NCBI RefSeq assembly: GCF_004295665.1
Contig: NZ_CP034759.1
Span: 1,922,001 to 1,986,000 of the forward strand
Origin: Litorilituus sediminis
Lineage (GTDB): Bacteria > Pseudomonadota > Gammaproteobacteria > Enterobacterales > Alteromonadaceae
Length of the DNA: 64,000 bases
Reading direction: 5' to 3'
Numbering within the stretch: the first letter of the stretch is position 1; the number at the start of each line of letters is the position of its first letter. The notes beneath the pieces were generated by a model. The model did no database searches and was not told where the DNA came from. It was given only the letters and a program-made list of their open reading frames with translations. This document shows, piece after piece, positions 9,749 through 19,246 of the stretch. Made by a program: the position numbers and the translations under genes.

Positions 9749-11095
9749 ATGTTAGATAAAGTTGTTATCGCCAACCGTGGCGAAATTGCGCTAAGAATTT
9801 TACGCGCATGTAAAGAGCTAGGGATTAAAACAGTTGCGGTACATTCAACAGCTGATAAAAACCTTAAGCACGTATTACTAGCAGATGAAACCATCTGTAT
9901 TGGTAAAGCGCCGGCGATGGAAAGTTACTTAAACATTCCTTCAATCATTACTGCTGCTGAAGTAACCAATGCTGTTGCTATTCACCCAGGTTATGGCTTT
10001 TTAGCGGAAAACGCTGACTTTGCCGAGCAAGTAGAAAAATCAGGCTTTGCCTTTATTGGCCCTAAAGCTGAAAGCATTCGCATCATGGGTGACAAGGTAT
10101 CTGCCATTAAAGCGATGAAAGCAGCAGGCGTACCGTGCGTGCCTGGATCTGATGGTCCATTAACCGATGATGATGAGCTAAATAAAGCACACGCCAAACG
10201 TATTGGTTATCCAGTAATTGTTAAAGCTGCTGGTGGCGGTGGTGGCCGTGGTATGCGTGTTGTTCGCTCTGAAGAAGAGTTGATTGATTCAATCAACCTT
10301 ACCAAGAAAGAAGCCGGTGCCTTCTTTAAGAATGAAATGGTTTACATGGAGAAGTTCCTTGAAAACCCGCGTCACGTTGAAATTCAAATTGTTGCTGACG
10401 GTCAAGGTGGCGCAATTCACTTAGGTGAGCGTGACTGTTCAATGCAACGTCGTCACCAAAAAGTTGTTGAAGAAGCACCAGCACCAGGTATCACGCCAGA
10501 AATGCGTGCTAAAATTGGTGAGCGTTGTTGTAATGCCTGTATCGAAATTAACTACCGCGGTGCCGGTACTTTCGAGTTCTTATATGAAAACGGTGAGTTC
10601 TACTTCATTGAGATGAATACCCGTATTCAAGTTGAGCACCCTGTTACAGAAATGATCACAGGTATCGACTTAATTAAAGAACAATTACGTGTTGCTGCGG
10701 GTTTACCGCTTTCTTGCACACAAGAAGACATCAAGATATCAGGTCACTCTATTGAGTGTCGTATTAATGCTGAAGATCCACGTACTTTTATTCCTTCACC
10801 GGGTAAAATTACACGCTTCCACCCACCAGGTGGTTTAGGTGTACGTTGGGATTCTCATATTTACGCTGATTACTCAGTACCACCACATTATGACTCTATG
10901 ATAGGCAAGCTTATCACTTGGGGTGACAACAGAGATGTAGCCATTGCTCGTATGCGCAATGCACTGTCTGAATTAGTTATTGATGGTATTAAAACCAACA
11001 TCACCTTGCATCAAGATATTTTAAATGACCAAGGTTTTGTTAACGGTGGCGCTAACATTCACTACTTAGAGCATAAACTAGCTGAAATTGAATAA
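9749..11095 (+). CDS. accC: Biotin carboxylase subunit of acetyl-CoA carboxylase
   Basis: A 448-residue biotin carboxylase that uses ATP and bicarbonate to carboxylate the biotin on AccB. The N-terminal [20 protein letters not shown], the ATP-grasp glycine loop [14 protein letters not shown] (about 159-172), [14 protein letters not shown] and the active-site segment [14 protein letters not shown] are all present. I take the ATG at 9749 with GAGGG just upstream rather than an upstream start inside accB. A strong terminator follows within 30 bases. Confidence 0.98.
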   Translation: MLDKVVIANRGEIALRILRACKELGIKTVAVHSTADKNLKHVLLADETICIGKAPAMESYLNIPSIITAAEVTNAVAIHPGYGFLAENADFAEQVEKSGFAFIGPKAESIRIMGDKVSAIKAMKAAGVPCVPGSDGPLTDDDELNKAHAKRIGYPVIVKAAGGGGGRGMRVVRSEEELIDSINLTKKEAGAFFKNEMVYMEKFLENPRHVEIQIVADGQGGAIHLGERDCSMQRRHQKVVEEAPAPGITPEMRAKIGERCCNACIEINYRGAGTFEFLYENGEFYFIEMNTRIQVEHPVTEMITGIDLIKEQLRVAAGLPLSCTQEDIKISGHSIECRINAEDPRTFIPSPGKITRFHPPGGLGVRWDSHIYADYSVPPHYDSMIGKLITWGDNRDVAIARMRNALSELVIDGIKTNITLHQDILNDQGFVNGGANIHYLEHKLAEIE

Positions 11096-11120
11096 TCACA
11101 GCTCAATGTTCAAATAATTT

Positions 11121-11146
11121 AAAGGCTCACATGGTGGGCCTTTTTT
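11121..11146 (+). terminator. Rho-independent terminator after accC
   Basis: AAAGGCTCAC / GTGGGCCTTT form a 10-bp stem (one G-T pair) with a 3-base loop, running into TTTTTT. It lies 25 bases past the accC stop. Confidence 0.85.
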
Positions 11147-11181
11147 GTACCTGCCCCACCCTTTTTTGTACACTGCCCCAC
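11139..11181 (+). repeat. Near-perfect 21-bp tandem direct repeat
   Basis: Two adjacent copies of CCTTTTTTGTAC followed by an optional A and CTGCCCCAC, starting at 11139 and 11160. The first copy overlaps the T-run of the accC terminator. A related TGTACTGCCCC occurs on the minus strand at 22475-22486. Confidence 0.7.
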
Positions 11182-11249
11182 TATGCTTGCTCATTTCACC
11201 TTGATTGCAGTAAAATGAAGATGACTCAACCTTTAAGATAAGATGTTTG

Positions 11250-11426
11250 ATGCCTAGACCATTAAAAAAACCAACGCCCCCTGCTGATGATGACTGCTGC
11301 GGTGGCGGCGCCTGTAACCCTTGCGTATGGGACAACTATTATGCCCGTTTGCAAAAGTGGCGCATAGAGCAAGCCCAACTTCGTGAAGAAGAACAACAAA
11401 ACAACGAAGAAAAACCATCACAGTAA
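11250..11426 (+). CDS. Small Cys-rich oxidoreductase-like protein (58 residues)
   Basis: An ATG at 11250 opens a 58-residue frame starting MPRPLKKPTPPADDDCCGGG, followed by ACNPCVWDNYYARLQKW and an acidic/Gln-rich tail. The CCGGG-CxPC-VWDxYY pattern fits the short oxidoreductase-like domain family (PF09791-type), found alone in many gammaproteobacteria and at the N-terminus of some eukaryotic proteins; its function is not established. Four clustered Cys residues suggest metal binding or redox use. No strong ribosome site is visible. It stands alone between the accC terminator and the BamE-like lipoprotein gene. Confidence 0.8.
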   Translation: MPRPLKKPTPPADDDCCGGGACNPCVWDNYYARLQKWRIEQAQLREEEQQNNEEKPSQ

Positions 11427-11518
11427 AACGCTAACGTGTTGCCTTTACGGCTATTTATTGTCAAAATCATGCAGTAAAACAATCACACGATCATTTTAAG
11501 GACAAAGGAATAACAATA

Positions 11519-12145
11519 ATGAAAGCTATCAAAACTATGCTTACTGCTTCTGCAGTTGTTGTCGCTACAGCGGCATTATCTGGCTGTAATATGACTAGTT
11601 CATCAGGTACTAGCTCGGCAGCAGCCGACACTAACTCAGCAGTACCAGCTCAAGGCTTTGCTGAAGGTGCTAAAGTTTATGCCATTGTAAACTTGCATTC
11701 AGATTCACCAAAAAACAAGCTTTATGCAATGAACTACCAATTGCCTAAAATGCTACCTATTTGTAGTGAGTTTGTTATTCAAGATATCAGCACTAAGGTA
11801 ATCGAGTTAACCTATAAAGGTTTAGAGTATGATTATGTATGGGATGGACACACCAAAAAAGCAGGCCAATCACTAGAAGAGAACTTTATGTTATTCTTCG
11901 GTGAATCATGTGACGAAGCTAAAGCTAAAGTAAAAACACTTAGTGAAGTTGATCAAAAAGGCATCAAACGTGGTAAGCCAATTGTAGGCATGACAAAAGA
12001 AGGTGTTTTACTTGCTATGGGTCGCCCACCAATTCATGCCACACCTGACTTAGAAGGCGATTTATGGACTTACTGGATCAATCGTTGGGTTAGGCACATC
12101 CTTGAATTCAATGACAAAGGTGAGCTGGTAAAAGTCATTAAATAA
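11519..12145 (+). CDS. Lipoprotein with C-terminal BamE/SmpA-like domain
   Basis: A 208-residue predicted lipoprotein. The signal peptide MKAIKTMLTASAVVVATAALSGC carries the lipobox LSGC (Cys23), followed by a Ser/Thr/Ala-rich linker. The C-terminal third (GKPIVGMTKEGVLLAMG, then WTYWINRWVRHILEFNDKG) has the pattern of the SmpA/OmlA/BamE fold: helix, G.P turn, W-T-Y strand, hydrophobic strand. The middle region (about 55-135) I do not recognise. BamE proper is shorter (about 110 residues), so this is a relative rather than BamE itself; a role at the outer membrane is inference. AAAGGA precedes the ATG. Confidence 0.75.
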   Translation: MKAIKTMLTASAVVVATAALSGCNMTSSSGTSSAAADTNSAVPAQGFAEGAKVYAIVNLHSDSPKNKLYAMNYQLPKMLPICSEFVIQDISTKVIELTYKGLEYDYVWDGHTKKAGQSLEENFMLFFGESCDEAKAKVKTLSEVDQKGIKRGKPIVGMTKEGVLLAMGRPPIHATPDLEGDLWTYWINRWVRHILEFNDKGELVKVIK

Positions 12146-12161
12146 TTTACCAGAATTCAAG

Positions 12162-12190
12162 AAAAGCCAGCTTTAACAGCTGGCTTTTTA
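12162..12190 (+). terminator. Rho-independent terminator after the BamE-like lipoprotein
   Basis: A perfect 11-bp stem AAAAGCCAGCT / AGCTGGCTTTT with a 5-base loop and a T-run, 16 bases past the stop. Confidence 0.9.
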
Positions 12191-12328
12191 ATTTCCAGCA
12201 TTGGTTTTTATCCCCCCATACAAACTATTACATCCTACTTACATAACAGCACAGTATCTTTTCTTTACACCGAGTACTATTTCATCAAGTTTGATAAGTA
12301 AACCGATGAAATTAGCGAGGTACGAGTT

Positions 12329-12592
12329 ATGTTCGAACTAAGACAAAGCCATCTAGCGACAGACGTTGTAGAACAAAGAAAACAAAACTACCACCTAGAA
12401 GAGCTGTGGGATAAACTCAACCTAAGCCAGCAATTTTCCGTTTGTAGCTTAGGGCAATTTGGCTATATGCTCAACTATGTTCGTCAAATCAATGATAGAT
12501 GCTTAGCCATTTTAACCCTTGACGATAAAGTAGCGACCATCAACGAAGAAGGCTTAATTAACGTAACGCCAAATATTTCCCTTCGACACTAA
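12329..12592 (+). CDS. Hypothetical protein, 87 residues
   Basis: A small soluble protein beginning MFELRQSHLATDVVEQRKQ. It has no signal peptide or membrane segment. A helical N-terminal half (HLEELWDKLNLSQQFSVCSL) is followed by a short beta-rich stretch (RCLAILTLDDKVATINEEG). GAGGT precedes the ATG at suitable spacing, and codon use resembles neighbours, so I take it as real. It stands alone between two hairpins and before the convergent RND operon. I do not recognise the family. Confidence 0.6.
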   Translation: MFELRQSHLATDVVEQRKQNYHLEELWDKLNLSQQFSVCSLGQFGYMLNYVRQINDRCLAILTLDDKVATINEEGLINVTPNISLRH

Positions 12593-12631
12593 AGTTGCGC
12601 CATTAAAAGCCATTAAAGTTACGCCATTGAA

Positions 12632-12663
12632 ATATGGGCTAGCAATAACGTGCTAGCCCATAT
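12632..12663. terminator. Bidirectional hairpin between the 87-residue gene and the RND operon
   Basis: A perfect 13-bp inverted repeat (ATATGGGCTAGCA / TGCTAGCCCATAT) with a 6-base loop lies between convergent genes. Short A/T tracts flank it, but no long T-run. Just upstream are two direct copies of AAAGTTRCGCCATTRAAA (12591-12608 and 12616-12633). Confidence 0.55.
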
Positions 12664-12668
12664 GAAAT

Positions 12669-15600
12669 TTAGACTTTAATAATGCGCCTAGCAAATAGGT
12701 TAGCTTTGGCAAAACCAATACTACTGTTGCGCGCTAACTTAGTCAGCATCAAATAACACCATGGCACCAAGTACAAGCTAGTCACCGTTGAGAAGACTAA
12801 GCCGCCAATAATCGCGATAGCCAGTGGCGAATACGATGGACCATCACCACCAATTTGCGTTGAACCTAGGGCTAAAGGCACCATGCCTAAAACAGTTGTG
12901 GCTACTGTCATTAAGACAGGGCGCAAACGGGTAACACAAATATCGGCAATTACTTGCTCTAATTCATCAATTTTCGGCGACATCTGGTTAATTTGATCAA
13001 TTAAGACAATGCCGTTATTAACCACTATGCCCATTAAAATCAAAATGCCTATCATGCCCATAACCGACATACTGGTTCCGGTAATTAAAAAGAACCAAAA
13101 TACACCAACAATCGAGTAAATAATCGAGCTAATAATGGCGGCAGGCAATAATAAAGACTCAAACAGCGCCGCCATAACAATATAAATCATGGCAATTGCC
13201 AATAGCATATTGACCAACATAATGTTTTGCTCTTGTTGTTGCCTATCAAAGCCTTGACCAAGTTTCCATTTGTAGCCTGAAGGAAAGTCCAATTTATCCA
13301 TCACTTGCTTAATGCGCTCTCTTGCCTGTTCCATAGTAATATCATTTAAGTTGGCACCTATGGTTAAAGCGGTTTGCCTATTTTCTCGATAAATAGCAGC
13401 TAACCTAGGCTGAGTATCAAAGCGAGCAACACTTTCCAAGGTAATGATTTGACCATCAATTTGCGTGATAGGTAACTTCTGCAACTGGGTTAAGGAATAC
13501 TTTAAATCCTCATCATAGAGTAAACGAATATCAACTTCGCCATTAGGATCATGGCGAAAACTTCTTAACTCCACTCCTCTAAGCGCAGTACCAACAATTT
13601 GTGCCACTTGACGTGAGTCTAAGCCCAATTGGTTGGCTTTAAAGCGATCAATTACAATAACCATTTCTTTTTGGTGTTGAGATACATCACTTTTAACATC
13701 AGCCAAACCATCAACATGAGCAAGTAGTGGCACAATTTGCTCAGATAACTGCATTAGCCTTTCGGTTGCTGGCCCTAGTAAAGTAATAGAAACGCCACCG
13801 CTTTTTGCACTTTGCCAGCCAAAATCAGGCTTTGCTTCAGCAAAACTCGGCATATTTTTACGAATACGTTCTTTTAAAGCGTTCATCGAGATATCTCTAT
13901 CTTCTTTTAGCAATAAGGTTGATGAAGCGCGCTCGCCATTGTAATAACTATAAACTGAGTCGATATAGAACTCTTCCTTGTGTTGATACAAATACTCTTC
14001 CATGCGATCAACCATAGCCTCAACATGCTCCAGTGGAAATTGCCCTTCCACGTGATAACGCATAAACAAGCGCGTACCATCTTGGTTATCATTATTATCA
14101 GAAGTAATAACCCCCATAGGAATTGCCGTACTTGCCAGTATTAATAAGGCGACAAAGCCAGTAGTTTTCGGGTGCGCTAATACCCAAGATAAACTTTTCT
14201 TATAACGGGTTTTAGCCTTTGCCTCTGGCTTATTAGCTGACTGCTTAGCGGCTTTTTTGGCGCCAATATCATCTAACGATATTTTACTAAGCAATAAAGG
14301 TAATAGTGTTTTCGCAATTAACAATGACGCAGCCAGCGAAATACAAATAGCAATAGCAACATGCTCTAAAAACACGGTTAACTGTACCTTTTCACCAATA
14401 ATATTAGGCATAAACACTATCATGGTGGTCAAGGTGCCTGTCATTACCGCCAGCGAGACTTTATCAACGCCCAATAAAATATTGCTGATTTTGCCCTGTT
14501 TATCACTTGCCGGTGTTTTTTGCTGCTGTGCGGCGATTGATTCGGTAATAACCACAGAGTTATCAACTAGCATACCAACAGCAAGCAATAAGCCCATCAT
14601 TGAAAGTACATTAAGTGAATAATCTAAGAAGTACATTACCGCTAAGGTAATACAAATAGAAAAGGGTACTGAGGCAACCACCAACAAGGTTGCCGTGGTA
14701 TTGCGCACAAACAGGTACAGCACGATAAAAGATAATAACGCGCCAATAGCACCAGCCATAAGTAAATCAGATAAAGAGTCAGTCACCCCTTTAGCCTGAT
14801 CTTCCATCATAAAAATATTAATGCCATTAAACTGAGGACTGTCAGATATTTCGTTAACTAAAGTAATCACACGGCCAGCGACTTCAACTAAGTTCGCACT
14901 CGACTCTTTAAAAACATTAACGCCAATAGCGTAGGTGCGATCTAAGTGTCTGCCATCAACACGCTCTGGTTGTTCAAAACCAATTTCCGCAATATCACCG
15001 ACATAAACATTATCGCTAACGCGAATCGCTCGAATATCATTTAAATTGGTAAACTCCCCTTTCGGGCTAACGCGAATGGTATTTGAGATTGAACGCAATG
15101 CGCCAGCATTGATAGTAAAGTTATGCTGTTCAAGGATGAAAGTTAACGCTTGCACATCAATATTATGCGCAGCCATACGATCGCTTAGTAAACGAATAGA
15201 GATCTGCTTTGGATCAACACCGTACAACTCAACCTTAGATACACCTTGTAAGCGCTCCAGTGGTTTTTTCAAATAATTATTCAATAATTGATAACTATTT
15301 TTAAGCTCTCGCTCGCTTGAAATACGTAATGTCAGTACTGGCATATCAGCGGTTGAGAACTGACGAACAAAAATACGTTTCAAGTCATCTGGTAGCAGAT
15401 GGCGAATAGCATCTATTTTTTCACGCGCCTCAATTGCCTTACCCGTTAAACTAGTCTCCCAAGCCACTTCAATACCTATCTCAACGCCATGCTCTGTCGA
15501 GTGCGAGCTTAACCGCTGAATACCGCCCATAGTTGATAATGCTTCTTCTAAAGGCTTAGTTACCAAACGTTCAACTTCTGCTGGCGTTGATGCTTGATAC

Positions 15601-15764
15601 GGGGCATTCACCACCATTTCAGGGATATCAATACCAGGCCACTTCTCTAGCGGTAATAGTTGGCTTGCGGCAATGCCCATCATCAGCATGGTCAAACACA
15701 ACATCATGGTCGTCACTGGCTTTTTAATTGCCAGTGCCGTTAAGTTAATCCGTTTTTTAGACAT
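12669..15764 (-). CDS. RND efflux transporter permease (HAE1 type), second permease
   Basis: A 1031-residue inner-membrane RND pump subunit that exports compounds using proton motive force. The N-terminal helix (about 12-35) is followed by a periplasmic porter region, TM2-TM6 with GMLVDNSVVITESI (the TM4 proton-relay Asp present; the second Asp of AcrB is Asn here), a cytoplasmic linker rich in Lys/Ala, and a repeated second half ending in GGLVFSTVTSLYLVPWCYLM. It overlaps the upstream permease by 8 bases. Two adjacent permeases under one adaptor resemble MdtBC-type heteromeric pumps. No TolC-like gene is in the window. Substrate unknown. Confidence 0.93.
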   Translation of the reverse strand: MSKKRINLTALAIKKPVTTMMLCLTMLMMGIAASQLLPLEKWPGIDIPEMVVNAPYQASTPAEVERLVTKPLEEALSTMGGIQRLSSHSTEHGVEIGIEVAWETSLTGKAIEAREKIDAIRHLLPDDLKRIFVRQFSTADMPVLTLRISSERELKNSYQLLNNYLKKPLERLQGVSKVELYGVDPKQISIRLLSDRMAAHNIDVQALTFILEQHNFTINAGALRSISNTIRVSPKGEFTNLNDIRAIRVSDNVYVGDIAEIGFEQPERVDGRHLDRTYAIGVNVFKESSANLVEVAGRVITLVNEISDSPQFNGINIFMMEDQAKGVTDSLSDLLMAGAIGALLSFIVLYLFVRNTTATLLVVASVPFSICITLAVMYFLDYSLNVLSMMGLLLAVGMLVDNSVVITESIAAQQQKTPASDKQGKISNILLGVDKVSLAVMTGTLTTMIVFMPNIIGEKVQLTVFLEHVAIAICISLAASLLIAKTLLPLLLSKISLDDIGAKKAAKQSANKPEAKAKTRYKKSLSWVLAHPKTTGFVALLILASTAIPMGVITSDNNDNQDGTRLFMRYHVEGQFPLEHVEAMVDRMEEYLYQHKEEFYIDSVYSYYNGERASSTLLLKEDRDISMNALKERIRKNMPSFAEAKPDFGWQSAKSGGVSITLLGPATERLMQLSEQIVPLLAHVDGLADVKSDVSQHQKEMVIVIDRFKANQLGLDSRQVAQIVGTALRGVELRSFRHDPNGEVDIRLLYDEDLKYSLTQLQKLPITQIDGQIITLESVARFDTQPRLAAIYRENRQTALTIGANLNDITMEQARERIKQVMDKLDFPSGYKWKLGQGFDRQQQEQNIMLVNMLLAIAMIYIVMAALFESLLLPAAIISSIIYSIVGVFWFFLITGTSMSVMGMIGILILMGIVVNNGIVLIDQINQMSPKIDELEQVIADICVTRLRPVLMTVATTVLGMVPLALGSTQIGGDGPSYSPLAIAIIGGLVFSTVTSLYLVPWCYLMLTKLARNSSIGFAKANLFARRIIKV

Positions 15765-18700
15765 TTTGCGGCTCCGACAAAGCTAATGACTCATCAGTAG
15801 ATGCCTCTGTCACAACATCTTCAAACTGTTTTCTATCAAATAGCAAATACAACGAAGGTAAAACAATTAACGTCAGCAAGGTTGAGCACACTAAGCCGCT
15901 AATAACAGTTATCGCCATCGGCGCTCTCAGCTCTGCCCCTTCGCCTAAACCAATCGCCATAGGTAATAAACCTAGCGCCGTTGTTAAGGTAGTCATAATA
16001 ATTGGACGTAAACGAGATTGTGCTGCTTGCTCTATGGCCGCTAACTTATCAATACCTTTACTACGTAACTGGTTAATTCTATCCAGTAGAACAATGGCAT
16101 TATTAACAACAATACCGGCCAGCATTATCAAGCCAATAAAGACAATCACGCTGATATTGGTACCAAATAGGTATAAACCATAAATAGAACCAACACCGGC
16201 TAGCGGCACACTAAATAGAATTAGAAATGGCTGTAACAAAGATTCAAATTGTGACGCCATGACTAAGTAAACTAAGAAAACTGCCAAGGTTAACGCCATG
16301 ATCATAGAATCAAATGATTGTTGCATCTCTTCACTTTGACCACCAAAACTAGCAACCACAGATAACGGCAAGTTCATTTGCTCGATTAATGCTTTTGCTT
16401 GCGCAATAGCAATATTTTGATCACCCGAAGTAATATTGGCGCTGATCACCGCAACCCGTTGTTGGTTAATACGATTAATTTGCGCAGGGCCGACCGTTTC
16501 AACAATATCGCTAATACTGGCTAAGGTAATCGGATAATCACTATTTGGATTAATCACCAACTCACGTAAGTCATCAATAGAGTTGCGTTGCTCTTCGCCA
16601 CTGCGCACTAAAATATCAATCTTGCGATCAAACAAGGTATATTTACTGGCAATGTTACCGCCAATTTTCACCGCTAGTAACTTAGCCACTTCTGGCGCAC
16701 TTAAGCCAAGTTGGGCAATCTTCTGTTGATTAAAGTGAATCGCTAACTCTGGCTGACCTTTACGTTGACTATTGGCGACATCAACAAATTGACTATCTTG
16801 CTCCATTAGCTCAGTCAGTTGTTTACTGTACTTAGCCAATAAGCCTAAATCATAACTTGCTAGCTCAATACTCATCGGCTTGCTAAAAGTAAATAATTCC
16901 GGTTGATTTAACTGAGTAGTCGCACCAACTAAACGCTTTGCTTGCTGTCTGATATCATTCATTACTGCCGCTTCATCAGAGGCATCATGCAACATGACTT
17001 GTAAGCGTGCTTGATGTTCGCCACCTTTATCGGCACTGCTAGTCATCAAACTACCACGACCTGTTAATGAATAGGTGCTTTTCACGCGCTTATCATCTTT
17101 TAGCGTTTGCGCGATTTGATTAATGGTTTTATCAGTAACTGCTAGCGGCGTGCCCGGTGCTAATTCTAAATCGAAGTAAAACTCACCTTGCGATAGCGGC
17201 GGTAATAATTCGACACCAATTTTAGGTAAAATAAACACGGCAGAGCTGGCAAAGCCAAAGCTGACAAGCAAGGTTAAAATACTATGTTTAAGTGATGCCG
17301 ATAAACACCATTGATAAAGTTTGGTTAACTGATCAAATAAGTAGTTAAAGCCTGCTGTTATTGGTTTCATTACTAACGACATCAACTTAGTTAGCGCATG
17401 AAATAGCACCAGCACTAGACGAACCACTAACATAGGCAACCAAACAAATAGCACTTTAAACGGCAAGCTTAGAACAAAACCAATTTTCTTTTGCCATGTT
17501 AATGACTTAAATGAAGTTTTTTCAGTTTTACTTTGCTCTTCCGGCGCTAGCTTACGCATTTGCCGCGATGCCAACATAGGAATTAAGGTTAAAGCAACAA
17601 ATAATGAGGCAACTAAAGCAAAAGCCACCGTCATCGCTTGATCGGCAAACAGCTGGCCTGCAACCCCTTCAATAAAAATTAACGGCACAAACACAGCGAG
17701 TGTTGTTAACGTCGAAGCAACGATAGCACCGCTTACTTCCTTAGTACCTTTACGCGCCGCTTCAACCACTCCTAAGCCTTGCTCTTTATAGCGAGCAATG
17801 TTTTCCAGTACAACAATGGCATTATCAACCAATAAGCCAGTTGCCAGAGCAACACCGCCAAGTGACATAATATTTAAGCTAATATCATTGCCATACATCA
17901 TGTTGAAGGTGGCAATCACTGACACAGGAATAGATAACGAGATGATCAAGGTTGGCACAATGGAGCGTAAGAATAAGAACAGCACCACCATAGCCAATAA
18001 ACCACCAACAATAGCCGCAGATTTCACTTCACTAATGGCATTACTAATAAAAGTAGACTGATCATAAACCACAGTTAGCTGGTACTTATCGCCAACCAGT
18101 TTGCGAATATTATCTAGTTGCGATTTAACCAAGCCCGCTACTTGCACTGTATTGGCATCGCCTTCTTTATATATGGCTAGCTCTACCGCTTCTTGGGCAT
18201 TAATACGGGTTACATCGGTACGCTCTTTATAACCATCAACTATGGTGGCAATATCATTTAAAGTGACAATTTGCTCATTTTCACGATAAACCACTAGCTC
18301 ACCAATTTGCTTGATATCGGTAAATTGATTTAGCGTACGCACTAAATATTGGGTATTTCCTTCAATAAGCTTACCCGCAGAAACATTGATATTCTCCGCA
18401 TTAATGCGATTAATAATTTCTTGGCTGCTTAAATTTAACTGCGCCAGTTTATATTGATCAATCAGTACTTGATACTCTTGCTCTAAACCACCACCTAGTT
18501 TCACAGAAGCTACGCCTAATAAAGACTCCAATTGGCGCTTAATATCGTATTCTGCAAAGGTTCTTAGTTTAGTAAGCCCAGTAACTGAGTTGTCTTTGGT
18601 TTGTAAACCAAGACGAATAATAGGATCTAACGATGGATTAAATTTTAAAATCAGTGGCTTTTGTACATCTAAAGGCAAGCTTATCAGATCTAATTTCTCG

Positions 18701-19026
18701 CGTACTTCTAAGCTGGTGATGTCCATAGCAACATCCCATTCAAACTCTAGTAGCACATCAGACTGACCGGCTTTTGAAATAGAGCTAATCTTACGCAGAC
18801 CTTTTACAACACCCACCGCCTCTTCAATCGGCTTAGTAATTAATTGCTCGACCTCAGCAGGCGCTGCACCAGTATAATTGGTTCTTACCGTTAAGGTCGG
18901 ATAAAACAGCTCAGGTAATAAGTTCACCGCTAATCTTGATAAACCAACCAAGCCAAATAGCATAACGGCGAAGGTAAACATCCAAACTGTGACAGGTCTT
19001 CTAATCGCGGTATCTACTAAACTCAT
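15757..19026 (-). CDS. RND efflux transporter permease (HAE1 type), first permease
   Basis: A 1089-residue RND permease. It opens MSLVDTAIRRPVTVWMFTF and carries GLLVDNAIVVLENI in TM4 (one relay Asp kept, next residue Asn). Two porter repeats and the terminal SGLVCSTLLTLIVLPSLY are normal. It is longer than most HAE1 pumps (about 1030-1050) because of an insertion at about residues 490-580, between the halves, that is strongly hydrophobic (VLFVWLPMLVVRLVLVLF, then LTKLMSLVMKPITAGF) and could add one or two membrane or amphipathic helices. Its start codon overlaps the stop of the micro-ORF upstream (ATGA), implying coupled translation. Confidence 0.93.
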   Translation of the reverse strand: MSLVDTAIRRPVTVWMFTFAVMLFGLVGLSRLAVNLLPELFYPTLTVRTNYTGAAPAEVEQLITKPIEEAVGVVKGLRKISSISKAGQSDVLLEFEWDVAMDITSLEVREKLDLISLPLDVQKPLILKFNPSLDPIIRLGLQTKDNSVTGLTKLRTFAEYDIKRQLESLLGVASVKLGGGLEQEYQVLIDQYKLAQLNLSSQEIINRINAENINVSAGKLIEGNTQYLVRTLNQFTDIKQIGELVVYRENEQIVTLNDIATIVDGYKERTDVTRINAQEAVELAIYKEGDANTVQVAGLVKSQLDNIRKLVGDKYQLTVVYDQSTFISNAISEVKSAAIVGGLLAMVVLFLFLRSIVPTLIISLSIPVSVIATFNMMYGNDISLNIMSLGGVALATGLLVDNAIVVLENIARYKEQGLGVVEAARKGTKEVSGAIVASTLTTLAVFVPLIFIEGVAGQLFADQAMTVAFALVASLFVALTLIPMLASRQMRKLAPEEQSKTEKTSFKSLTWQKKIGFVLSLPFKVLFVWLPMLVVRLVLVLFHALTKLMSLVMKPITAGFNYLFDQLTKLYQWCLSASLKHSILTLLVSFGFASSAVFILPKIGVELLPPLSQGEFYFDLELAPGTPLAVTDKTINQIAQTLKDDKRVKSTYSLTGRGSLMTSSADKGGEHQARLQVMLHDASDEAAVMNDIRQQAKRLVGATTQLNQPELFTFSKPMSIELASYDLGLLAKYSKQLTELMEQDSQFVDVANSQRKGQPELAIHFNQQKIAQLGLSAPEVAKLLAVKIGGNIASKYTLFDRKIDILVRSGEEQRNSIDDLRELVINPNSDYPITLASISDIVETVGPAQINRINQQRVAVISANITSGDQNIAIAQAKALIEQMNLPLSVVASFGGQSEEMQQSFDSMIMALTLAVFLVYLVMASQFESLLQPFLILFSVPLAGVGSIYGLYLFGTNISVIVFIGLIMLAGIVVNNAIVLLDRINQLRSKGIDKLAAIEQAAQSRLRPIIMTTLTTALGLLPMAIGLGEGAELRAPMAITVISGLVCSTLLTLIVLPSLYLLFDRKQFEDVVTEASTDESLALSEPQNV

Positions 19027-19142
19027 GCGCTAACTCCACTAAAGCTGACAAACATTACAGCAAAGGTAAACATCCAAACTCCTACACGGACAACACTAGG
19101 GTTCTTTATGGCAAATTCTGTTAAGCTCATGTTTAAGTTCAT
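19023..19142 (-). CDS. Micro-ORF C: 39-residue RND-TM1-like membrane peptide
   Basis: Encodes 39 residues; the segment from the internal Met (MSLTEFAIKNPSVV, then VWMFTFAVMFVSFSG) is clearly related to the first 32 residues of the permease immediately downstream (MSLVDTAIRRPVTVWMFTFAVM). One membrane helix is expected. ATGA overlaps join it both to the micro-ORF upstream and to the permease downstream. The reading frame is intact and differs from the permease by substitutions and length, which looks like a maintained gene rather than a recent break. Function unknown: a small pump accessory subunit in the manner of AcrZ is one idea, a translational-coupling leader another. Confidence 0.6.
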   Translation of the reverse strand: MNLNMSLTEFAIKNPSVVRVGVWMFTFAVMFVSFSGVSA

Positions 19143-19246
19143 GAAATAACTCCCATAAAGCTGACAAACATAACGCTAAAGGTAAATAACCATGCGCTTA
19201 CAAGTACTGCACTTGGGTGCTTAATAGCAAAATCTGTTAAGTTCAT
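19139..19246 (-). CDS. Micro-ORF B: 35-residue RND-TM1-like membrane peptide
   Basis: Encodes 35 residues beginning MNLTDFAIKHPSAVLV and ending FTFSVMFVSFMGVIS. It matches micro-ORF C at 23 of 35 positions by direct comparison and shares its single-helix layout (short polar N-terminus with FAIK.PS, then a hydrophobic helix). It is linked by ATGA overlaps to micro-ORFs A and C. AGGAG stands at a usable distance before its ATG (19246), so it can be initiated independently. Function unknown. Confidence 0.6.
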   Translation of the reverse strand: MNLTDFAIKHPSAVLVSAWLFTFSVMFVSFMGVIS

